The notes beneath the pieces are model-generated. The model was not told the DNA's origin. It did no database searches and saw only the letters and a program-made list of their open reading frames with translations. Positions 25,701 through 32,424 of a DNA stretch of 64,000 nt are shown here, one piece after another (the stretch's first letter is position 1; every line of letters starts with the position of its first letter). The position numbers were made by a program, and so were the translations under genes. This DNA is from Carbonactinospora thermoautotrophica (GTDB lineage Bacteria; Actinomycetota; Actinomycetes; Streptomycetales; Carbonactinosporaceae): assembly GCF_001543895.1 (NCBI RefSeq), contig NZ_JYIJ01000016.1, positions 339,379 to 403,378 of the forward strand, written 5' to 3'.

Positions 25701-25742
25701 TTTTCCACAGGTTGTCCACAGGTTGCCCGAGGCTGTGGACAA
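25701..25742. promoter_or_regulatory. Cluster of three DnaA boxes
   Basis: TTTTCCACA (25701-25709), TTGTCCACA (25712-25720) and the inverted TGTGGACAA (25734-25742) lie within 42 bases. The second and third match the actinobacterial DnaA box exactly and the first differs by one base. The cluster sits between the DUF5679 and ThiF-like genes, about 70 bases before the latter. It could be a DnaA-controlled promoter or a titration site. Confidence 0.7.
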
Positions 25743-25811
25743 CGAGTGCGGCGATTCCGGGGAATATGCGAGGCTTCCCGTGATCCGTCCGCGACGAGCT
25801 GGGAGGCAGCT

Positions 25812-26900
25812 ATGCGGCCCACCCTCAAGCCTGGACTGCGCCGTTTCTGGCGCGACCAGAGCACGTTCCAGATCGGTCTGGACCCCGACCGCGCCGTCCT
25901 GGTCACGGGCGCCGACGCGGGAGCCTGGAAGTTCGTCTCCGCACTGGACGGTACCCGGGACCGGGACGCCGTCCTGGCGATGGCGCGCCGACACGGCATC
26001 CGCAAGGCGCACGCGGCGGCGTTGCTCGACGAGCTGACCGCCAAGGGCCTGCTCGATGACGCGACCACCGACAGCTCCGTCCTGCAGCGGCTGTCCCTGG
26101 ACGAACGGGACCGGCTCCGGCCCGACCTGGCGGCGATCTCGCTCCAGTCCGGCCGGCCGGACGCGGGTCTGGGCGTGCTGCAGCAGCGCCGCTCGGCCGT
26201 CGTGGAGGTGCACGGCTGCGGCCGGGTCGGGGCGTCCGTCGCCCGGCTGCTCGCCGCGGCGGGCGTCGGCTGCGTGGTGCCCCGGGACGACGCGCTGGTC
26301 CGGCCGGACGACCTCGCGCCTGCCGGGCACGGCTCCCGTGACCGTGGAGCCACCCGCGAGCGTGCCCTGGCCCGGGCGCTCCAAGCTGAGTTTCCGACCG
26401 TGTCGACCCGCCTCCCCCGCGGCAAGCGCCTGCCGGACCTGGTGATCCTGGCCCCCGCTGACACCCTCGAAGCCGCCGATCGGGACGTGTTCCTACGCCA
26501 GGGTGTCCCCCATCTGTACGCCCGGGTACGCGAGACCCGTGGCCTCGTCGGTCCGCTTGTTCTCCCTGGACGCAGCTCGTGCCAGCGCTGTCACGACCAT
26601 CACATGACGGATCGGGATCCGGGCTGGCCGTACCTGGTGGCAGAGCTGGTCTCCCCTGCCAAGCGGTCCGTGGACGCCTGCGACGTCGTGCTCGCGACCA
26701 TGGTGGCCGCGCACACCGCGCTCCAGGCCCTCGCGTTCCTCCAGGGCGAGATTCCCTCGTCGGTCGACAGCATGTGGGAGATCACGTTGCCGGACGGCGT
26801 GATGTACCAGCGAACCTGGGGCCCGCATCCTCGCTGCGGCTGCGTATGGCCTGCCGCCCGCGTCAGCGGAGAAGCCGCGTTGGCGGCAGATGCGGCGTGA
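25812..26900 (+). CDS. Orphan TOMM-type ThiF-like leader-binding protein
   Basis: The 362-residue protein has an N-terminal winged-helix-like peptide-binding region (RRFWRDQSTFQIGLDP to LDELTAKGLL, residues 10-90). A Rossmann E1-like core follows (VEVHGCGRVGASVARLLAAA near 140). Four cysteines, SCQRC and RCGC, probably bind zinc. This layout matches the ThiF-like partner of YcaO cyclodehydratases in thiazole/oxazole peptide pathways. No YcaO, dehydrogenase or precursor peptide is nearby, so it may serve another pathway. The ATG has GGGAGG upstream. Three DnaA boxes lie in its promoter region. Confidence 0.75.
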   Translation: MRPTLKPGLRRFWRDQSTFQIGLDPDRAVLVTGADAGAWKFVSALDGTRDRDAVLAMARRHGIRKAHAAALLDELTAKGLLDDATTDSSVLQRLSLDERDRLRPDLAAISLQSGRPDAGLGVLQQRRSAVVEVHGCGRVGASVARLLAAAGVGCVVPRDDALVRPDDLAPAGHGSRDRGATRERALARALQAEFPTVSTRLPRGKRLPDLVILAPADTLEAADRDVFLRQGVPHLYARVRETRGLVGPLVLPGRSSCQRCHDHHMTDRDPGWPYLVAELVSPAKRSVDACDVVLATMVAAHTALQALAFLQGEIPSSVDSMWEITLPDGVMYQRTWGPHPRCGCVWPAARVSGEAALAADAA

Positions 26901-26983
26901 TCCGGTCTGAAGGGAGGCCCCGCTGTGGGCGGTTTCACACGGATCCACTTCGCTCAGGCGTTTTGATCAGCCAGAATGGGCTC

Positions 26984-28294
26984 GTGCTTGATCTCCCGCG
27001 CAAGGCGGTTACCAGGACGGCGAAACTCGCCACCCTGCCGCTTGGAGTGGCCGGACGGGCGACGATCGGATTGGGCAAACGCATCGGGGGCCGTCCCGCC
27101 GAGATCGTTGTGGCGGAGATCCAGCAGCGCACCGCCGAGCAGATCTTCCGTGTGCTGGGCGAGCTCAAGGGCGGGGCGATGAAGGTCGGCCAGGCACTGT
27201 CGATTTTCGAAGCGGCCCTGCCCGACGAAATCGCCGGTCCGTACCGGGCGGCGCTCACCCGCCTCCAGGAGGCCGCTCCCCCGCTGCCGGCCGCGGCGGT
27301 GCACAAGGTCCTGGCTGAGCAACTGGGCGAGGACTGGCGCGATCTTTTCCGGGAATTCGACGACAGGCCGGCTGCGGCGGCCTCCATCGGGCAGGTCCAT
27401 CGGGCCGTGTGGTCGGACGGCCGGGAGGTGGCGGTCAAGGTCCAGTACCCGGGCGCCGGCGCCGCCCTGATCTCAGACCTGAACCAGGTCGGGCGGCTGG
27501 GCCGCGTGTTCGGGGCGCTGATCCCCGGGCTGGATGTCAAGCCGCTGGTCACAGAACTCAAGGCGCGGGTGACCGAGGAGCTGGACTACCAGCTGGAGGG
27601 GAAGTCCCAGGCCCAGTACGCGGAGGCGTACGCGGGCGACCCCGACATCGCCATCCCCTCGGTGGTCGCCGCGGCGGACCGGGTGCTGGTCACGGAATGG
27701 CTCGAGGGTACGCCGCTGTCACGGATCATCGCCCAGGGCACGCGGGAGCAACGCGATCGAGCCGGGCATCTCCTGGTGAGGTTCCTGTTCTCAGGGCCGG
27801 CCCGCGCCGGCCTGCTGCACGCGGACCCGCATCCCGGCAACTTCCGGCTGCTGCCCGACGGGCGGCTTGGGGTACTGGACTTCGGCGCGGTAAACCGGCT
27901 CCCCGACGGGCTGCCGAAGCCGATCGGGGTGGCCTTGCGGTTCGCGCTCGACGGCGACGCGGACGGCGTGCTGGAGGTGCTGCGCGAGGAGGGATTCGTC
28001 AAGCCGACGATCGAACTCCCCGCGCAGGAGCTGCTCGACTACCTGCTGCCCCTGATCGAGCCGGTGATGGTGGACGAGTTCACGTTCAGCCGGGCCTGGC
28101 TCCGGGCGCAGGCCGCCCGGATGGGCGACCCTCGCTCGCCGGCCGCGAGCCTCGCCCTCCAGCTGAACCTGCCGCCGCCGTACCTGCTGATCTACCGCGT
28201 GACTCTCGGTGCGATCGGCGTCCTGTGCCAGCTCGAGGCACGCGCCCCCTACCGCGGCGAACTCGAAGCCTGGCTCCCCGGATTCGCCGACTGA
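26984..28294 (+). CDS. ABC1/AarF (UbiB-like) atypical kinase
   Basis: The 436-residue protein carries the ABC1 hallmarks KxGQ (MKVGQALSIF), the Ala-rich loop AAASIGQVHRAV, the VAIK-like VAVKVQYPG, the ExD motif in TEELDY, and HADPHPGNF with LDFGAVN. Such proteins are atypical ATPases linked to isoprenoid lipid metabolism. The GTG at 26984 (VLDLPRKA) has CAGAAT ending 6 bases upstream and no ribosome site, so it may be leaderless; a TTG upstream is an alternative. It takes the Rv3197-like position near whiB7. The lipid it serves is unknown. Confidence 0.88.
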   Translation: MLDLPRKAVTRTAKLATLPLGVAGRATIGLGKRIGGRPAEIVVAEIQQRTAEQIFRVLGELKGGAMKVGQALSIFEAALPDEIAGPYRAALTRLQEAAPPLPAAAVHKVLAEQLGEDWRDLFREFDDRPAAAASIGQVHRAVWSDGREVAVKVQYPGAGAALISDLNQVGRLGRVFGALIPGLDVKPLVTELKARVTEELDYQLEGKSQAQYAEAYAGDPDIAIPSVVAAADRVLVTEWLEGTPLSRIIAQGTREQRDRAGHLLVRFLFSGPARAGLLHADPHPGNFRLLPDGRLGVLDFGAVNRLPDGLPKPIGVALRFALDGDADGVLEVLREEGFVKPTIELPAQELLDYLLPLIEPVMVDEFTFSRAWLRAQAARMGDPRSPAASLALQLNLPPPYLLIYRVTLGAIGVLCQLEARAPYRGELEAWLPGFAD

Positions 28295-28582
28295 ACCGCC
28301 ACCAGCCCTGGCCGAGTCGGTTCTGGATGCCGTGCGGGTCTCGCGCGAGCGCCGCTCGCAGTGGTACCGCGGCCGGTCTTCCCCGCGCAGGGCGCCCAGA
28401 ACGCTCGCCTCGGACCACGCGCGCCTTGGGTCGAGCGGCTGGTCCAGCGGAGCACGGCTCACCGGCTCCGCGACGGCACTGGCTCCGAGGGTCCGGGACA
28501 CGGGACCGGGATGGGGCCGCACGGCAGGCCGCGGGGCCAGGTCAGGCCGTGAGCAGGCCAGGGCTTGATCGTCAGGCGGAGC

Positions 28583-29536
28583 TCAGGCCGCGGAGGAAGC
28601 AACTCGGGGGAAGCGCTGGCGGGTGGTGAGCAGCGGCTCCATGAGATCCCCGAACTCGTCGACCCGGCCCAACACATCGGCACTCTCGAAACGCAGGTCG
28701 GCCGGGGACCGGCAGGACTCGACCTCGTCCCAGGTCACCGGTGTGGACACGGTGGGCGCATTGGTGGCGCGCAACGAGTACGGGGCGACGGTGGTCTTCG
28801 CGGCGTTGTTCTGACTCCAGTCGACCAGCACCTTGCCCGGACGCAGGGTCTTGCGCATGTGGTAGACGACGAGATCGGGGTGAGCGCGTGCCAGCCGGCG
28901 AGCCAGCTCCTTGGCGTAGCCGGAGGTGCGCTCGTCCGAGGTCTCGTTGATCGGCACGTAGAGCTGTAGCCCCTTCTTCCCGGAGGTCTTCGCCCATGCT
29001 TGCAGGCCGTCTTCGCGTAGCAACTCCCGTAGCAGGCAGGCGACCCGACAGCACTCCACGATCGTGGCCGGTGCTCCCGGGTCGAGGTCGAACACCAGCA
29101 GGTCGGGCTTGCGCACCCCGCCCCGTGGACCGACTCGCCACTGAGGCACATGAAGCTCGATCGCCGCCAGGTTCGCGGCCCAGATCAGCGTGGGGAGGTC
29201 GTCGATCACGACGTAGTTGACGGTCTCCCGTCCCTCATAGGTGCTGCCCGGCGCCGGCAACTCGATGGTGCGCACCCATTTCGGCGTGCCGCGTGGGGCG
29301 TTCTTGGCGAAGAACCCCTCCTCGTGGACCCCGTTCGGGTACCGCTTGAACGACACGGGCCGGCCCTTGACGTGCGGCAACAGCACTGGGGCGATGCGCG
29401 TGTAGTAGTCGAGCATCTGGGCTTTGGTGAACCCCACGTCCGGATAGAGCACCTTATCCAGATTGGTCAGCGTGAGAACTCGATCGTCGATCTTAGTGCG
29501 TACCTTCTGTCCAGGTCCGATACCTTCCCACGGCAT
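28583..29536 (-). CDS. LigD-type NHEJ polymerase (primase-polymerase domain)
   Basis: The 317-residue protein is a stand-alone LigD polymerase domain. It shows LTNLDKVLYPDVGFTKAQML, VSFKRYPNGVHEEGFFAKNA, the metal-binding LLVFDLDPGAP, and VLVDWSQNNAAKTTVAPYSL. In the family it adds nucleotides, preferably ribonucleotides, at double-strand breaks held by Ku. No ligase or phosphoesterase domain is attached, so the ligase must be elsewhere. The ATG at 29534-29536 has AGGA just upstream. It is divergent from Ku, 31 bases away, so the two probably share a control region. Confidence 0.9.
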   Translation of the reverse strand: MPWEGIGPGQKVRTKIDDRVLTLTNLDKVLYPDVGFTKAQMLDYYTRIAPVLLPHVKGRPVSFKRYPNGVHEEGFFAKNAPRGTPKWVRTIELPAPGSTYEGRETVNYVVIDDLPTLIWAANLAAIELHVPQWRVGPRGGVRKPDLLVFDLDPGAPATIVECCRVACLLRELLREDGLQAWAKTSGKKGLQLYVPINETSDERTSGYAKELARRLARAHPDLVVYHMRKTLRPGKVLVDWSQNNAAKTTVAPYSLRATNAPTVSTPVTWDEVESCRSPADLRFESADVLGRVDEFGDLMEPLLTTRQRFPRVASSAA

Positions 29537-29567
29537 ATTCCTGTCCTGCCCTGGAAATGATTTTCTC

Positions 29568-30479
29568 ATGCAGACAATCTGGAAAGGCGCGATTTCGTTC
29601 GGTTTTGTCACGATACCGATACGCCTCTATGCAGCCACCGAGGAGCGGGACGTCGCGTTCCACCAGGTGCACGCCAAGGACAAGGGACGGATCCGGCACC
29701 GGCGGGTGTGCGAACTCGAGGGAAAGGAGGTTCCGTACACAGAGATCGCCAGGGGATATGAGCTCCCGGACGGCGACGTGGTCGTCCTGACCGACGAGGA
29801 CCTCGAAGACCTGCCGCTGGTGTCGAGCAAGGTCATTGACGTGCTCAAGTTCGTCCCGCTCGACCAAGTCGACTGCATCTACCTGCAACGCAGCTACTAT
29901 CTGCAGCCGGACGAAACCGGCGCCAAGCCGTACGTGCTGTTGCGGGACGCGCTTGAGCGCTCAGGCAAGGTCGCCCTCGTGAAGGTGACGCTGCGCAACC
30001 GGGAGTCGCTGGCCCTGCTACGGGCACGGGACGGCGTACTGGTACTGCATACGATGCTGTGGCCGGACGAGATCCGCGACCCCAAGACCGTGGCGCCCCC
30101 CGAGGACGTCAGCGTGCAGCCGCAGGAGATCGCGGTGGCCGAGTCGTACATCACCATGCTGACCGAGGATTTCCAGCCGGACGAGTACGTCGACGAGTAC
30201 CGCCAGGCGGTCGCGGAGCTGGTCCAGGCCAAGGCTGCCGGCCGCGAGACCCGCGCGCCCGAGAAAGTAGAGGTCGAGGTCAGCAAGGTGGTCGACCTGA
30301 TGGCTGCCCTGCAGGCCAGCGTGGAAGCGGCCAAGAAGCAACGCGTCGCAGCCGAGACCGGTCGGACGTCAGCGCGCAGGACCGCTGCCGAGAAATCGCA
30401 GAAGGCAGGTGAGAGCACGACACCCGCGCCGAAGACCGCGAAAAAGACCGCCAGGAAGACACCCCGCAAGCCGACCTGA
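29568..30479 (+). CDS. ku: Ku protein, non-homologous end joining
   Basis: The 303-residue protein has the bacterial Ku core starting MQTIWKGAISFGFVTIPIRL, with VAFHQVHAKDKGRIRHRRVC, ELPDGDVVVLTDEDLEDLPL and YYLQPDETGAKPYVLLRDAL. It forms a homodimeric ring around broken ends and recruits LigD enzymes. The C-terminal 50 residues are rich in Lys, Ala and Thr and resemble the DNA-binding tails seen in other actinobacterial Ku proteins. It is divergent from the LigD polymerase gene, an arrangement that supports joint use. Confidence 0.95.
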   Translation: MQTIWKGAISFGFVTIPIRLYAATEERDVAFHQVHAKDKGRIRHRRVCELEGKEVPYTEIARGYELPDGDVVVLTDEDLEDLPLVSSKVIDVLKFVPLDQVDCIYLQRSYYLQPDETGAKPYVLLRDALERSGKVALVKVTLRNRESLALLRARDGVLVLHTMLWPDEIRDPKTVAPPEDVSVQPQEIAVAESYITMLTEDFQPDEYVDEYRQAVAELVQAKAAGRETRAPEKVEVEVSKVVDLMAALQASVEAAKKQRVAAETGRTSARRTAAEKSQKAGESTTPAPKTAKKTARKTPRKPT

Positions 30480-31025
30480 TCTTCCCGCACCCCGGACACC
30501 CGGTGTGCAGCTCCGCACCATCAGGCGGCCGACGGAGGACGACGCCGCGCGAAGAGGCCGGCAGGACAAGAGCGCTTCCTCAGCCGGTCGAAGTCCACAG
30601 ACGCGGTCCGGGACAGCGCACCGGACATCCGTGAATGCGACCGGCCCAGCCGCACCGCCCGGTGAGGAACGGTATCGCCGGCAGGCCTGGCCCGGCAGCC
30701 CGAGTCGGCTCGTGCCCCTACCGCGATGCGCTGAAAGGTGATCAACCCTTTGTCGCCGGGCCGGTTTCGGGGCGAACCAGGCTGGTGCCTTCTACCCCGC
30801 TCGTCCAGCACGCGCGTGCTCACCCGCACCGCGGTCGGGTTTGACCACCGCCCCGGCCCAGCCTGGCCAGACCCGGCTGTCACGCCTGGGCCGATTCGCC
30901 CAGGACGTCGCGAATCCGCTGCTCGGCGAATGGGGAGCCGGTCTTCGAGGCGACCGGGCGGGGTGCCCAGGGCGCGGGGGTCGCCCGCGCCCTGGCCCCC
31001 GGACGTGGTGGCTGTGCGGGTGGAT
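30480..31025. other. Intergenic region downstream of ku
   Basis: No gene is supported in these 546 bases. Antisense frames are long only because stop codons are rare at this GC. A weak hairpin at 30487-30508 may end ku transcription. The remainder shows no clear signal. Confidence 0.45.
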
Positions 31026-31241
31026 TCAGTCGATCTGCGCGATCGCGAGGGCGCGGCGGGCGCGCAGCGCGGCCAGTTCGGCACGGCGACGGGCACGCCG
31101 GGCGCGCAGCGCCGCCAACTCGGCACGGCGACGGGCGCGGCGGGCTGAGCTGATGCGGGACACGAGACGGTCGCGCTCGGCCTCGCGCAACCGTTCCTCG
31201 TACATCTGGGCTCGTGCGAGCGCTTCGGGCAACAGGTACAT
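31026..31241 (-). CDS. Small Arg-rich protein downstream of whiB7
   Basis: The 71-residue product begins MYLLPEALARAQMYEERLRE and then becomes a highly basic, Ala/Arg/Leu-rich helix with two copies of a 14-residue unit, RARRARRRAELAAL. The ATG at 31239-31241 has AGGA 9 bases upstream. A longer version from a GTG at 31349 would overlap the whiB7 stop as GTGA, so transcription with whiB7 is likely. The charge pattern suggests an RNA-, DNA- or ribosome-binding helix, but no family function is known. Confidence 0.6.
   Translation of the reverse strand: MYLLPEALARAQMYEERLREAERDRLVSRISSARRARRRAELAALRARRARRRAELAALRARRALAIAQID
31058..31141. repeat. Two 42-bp tandem repeats within the Arg-rich gene
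   Basis: GGGCGCGCAGCGC recurs at 31058 and 31100, marking a 42-base unit present twice with few changes. It encodes the repeated 14-residue helix of the small basic protein. Confidence 0.75.
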
Positions 31242-31345
31242 CGTGCGGTTCCTAGTGGTGGTAGTGAAGGTCATGGGCTGTTGGCGGACGGTTACGGTGT
31301 GCTGCTGGTCCGCGACGCGGCGGCGGACTCCGATGCGGGAGGTGG

Positions 31346-31621
31346 TCACGCGGCGACCTCCGTCTTGCGCGGGCGGCCACGCGGTCGCTTCCGCGGCACG
31401 ATCACGCCCTGGATGAACAGTTCTCCACCCCAGACGCCCCACGGCTCGCGCCGTTCCAGAGCGCCGACGAGACATGCCAGCCGTGCCGGGCACTCGAGGC
31501 ACAGCGACTTGGCGAACTCGACGTCAGCCGGGGACTCGGCGAAGAACAGCTCGGGGTCGTACGACCGGCACGGAAGCTGTTCGCCGTAGCGCTCGACCAA
31601 GTCAAGAGCGCTGGCCGGCAT
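31346..31621 (-). CDS. whiB7: WhiB7 (WblC) iron-sulfur transcription factor
   Basis: The 91-residue protein has the four WhiB cysteines (C18, then C41, C44 and C50 in LCLECPARLAC), the GVWGG turn, and the AT-hook RKRPRGRPRK that marks WhiB7. In the family it binds a 4Fe-4S cluster and the primary sigma factor and activates intrinsic antibiotic-resistance genes when translation is inhibited. The start has a perfect AAGGAGGTGA. A leader of about 630 bases carries a WhiB7-type promoter, an upstream ORF and an attenuator hairpin. It lies next to uvrD2, as in mycobacteria. Confidence 0.95.
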   Translation of the reverse strand: MPASALDLVERYGEQLPCRSYDPELFFAESPADVEFAKSLCLECPARLACLVGALERREPWGVWGGELFIQGVIVPRKRPRGRPRKTEVAA

Positions 31622-31685
31622 GGTGTCACCTCCTTGTGATGCTCGCAGGCTCGGTTCTCCGCCCGGGTCGACCCGAGATACACGA

Positions 31686-31718
31686 AGGCCGCGGATCCCG
31701 GGTCGGGTTCCGCGGCCT
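31686..31718 (-). terminator. Attenuator hairpin in the whiB7 leader
   Basis: AGGCCGCGGA and TCCGCGGCCT form a 10-bp perfect stem with a 13-base loop, 24 bases past the stop of the upstream ORF and 65 bases before whiB7. The loop contains CGACCCG, which could instead pair with CGGGTCG just downstream. It has no strong T tract but fits the conditional terminator reported for whiB7 leaders. Confidence 0.65.
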
Positions 31719-31725
31719 AGAGGTG

Positions 31726-31750
31726 CCGGTCGGATGCGATGTCAGACCGG
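31726..31750 (-). promoter_or_regulatory. Hairpin containing the leader ORF stop codon
   Basis: CCGGTC (31726-31731) pairs with GACCGG (31745-31750), and the stop codon of the leader ORF (31742-31744) lies in the loop. A ribosome ending or stalling here would open this hairpin and could alter folding of the attenuator next to it. Confidence 0.45.
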
Positions 31751-32149
31751 CGGACTCCAGCTTTGGAAACCCGGACGACCGTTGAAGACGGTGGCGTTGT
31801 TGAAGTTGTTGACAATGACCGCAAATTCGGTTGAAAGCGACTTCCCGGTCGGTCGCAGGCTGCGGCGCGGGGCCGTCGTGGACACACGGGTCCCCGGGTT
31901 CTGGGTCCGTTCGGGCGCCTGGACAGGCCACCCCCCCACGAACGCGACCTGCTGCGCTGCCGTGCCGCCGGCCGGAATCGTCGTCACCATGCCAGTCAGC
32001 ACCGACAGGCGCTGGGGCTGGAGGAGACCCATCCCGGGCGACTCATAGCCGGACACGCCGTTCGGCGTGCGCAGCGGCAGGCCGTGAACCGGGAGCGTGG
32101 CGTGGAGGGCGACCGGACGCGCGTCAACCCACATGAGCTCGCTGATCAC
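31742..32149 (-). CDS. Upstream ORF in the whiB7 leader (135 codons)
   Basis: A GTG at 32147-32149 preceded by GGGAGGTGA opens a 135-codon frame (MISELMWVDARPVALH onward). It runs through the leader and ends 24 bases before the attenuator hairpin. Its last part, VNNFNNATVFNGRPGF, is rich in Asn and Phe, whereas the rest has no recognisable fold. Upstream ORFs controlling whiB7 by attenuation are known, so its translation is more likely a sensor of ribosome function than a source of a working protein. A shorter internal start is possible. Protein function is unknown. Confidence 0.5.
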   Translation of the reverse strand: MISELMWVDARPVALHATLPVHGLPLRTPNGVSGYESPGMGLLQPQRLSVLTGMVTTIPAGGTAAQQVAFVGGWPVQAPERTQNPGTRVSTTAPRRSLRPTGKSLSTEFAVIVNNFNNATVFNGRPGFQSWSPPV

Positions 32150-32259
32150 CGGTCGTCACCTCCCTCGCCGAGGCCTGGGTCTGGAACGGAAGCAGTGCAT
32201 GACCGTGTACGGCACCGGTCGTCGATCATGATCGACGCCGGCCGTACCCCGGTGCTGGC

Positions 32260-32299
32260 AGGTTAGAGCCGACGAGGATGGGGGCGCAATTTATTTTTC
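32260..32299 (-). promoter_or_regulatory. whiB7 promoter with AT-rich WhiB7 element
   Basis: On the minus strand GAAAAATAAA directly precedes TTGCGC (-35, 32284-32289). After 18 bases comes TAACCT (-10, 32260-32265). An AT-rich block abutting the -35 element is the known WhiB7 recognition pattern, so the gene is probably autoactivated. Predicted transcription starts near 32253. Confidence 0.7.
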
Positions 32300-32424
32300 G
32301 GGGCACTCGAACGGAGCCGAATCCCGCCCAGCCGGTCGCTCCACGGGGCGTGCTTACGCCTTCACCTCCCGGTTCGGCGGCTGTGCCGGAGACCCCACCT
32401 ACACGCCCTGGGCGCGGACGTCGT

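Noticed and set aside
30521..31126. ORF of 201 codons between ku and the whiB7 operon
   Set aside because: It overlaps the supported Arg-rich gene in another frame, has no ribosome site and shows no recognisable domain.
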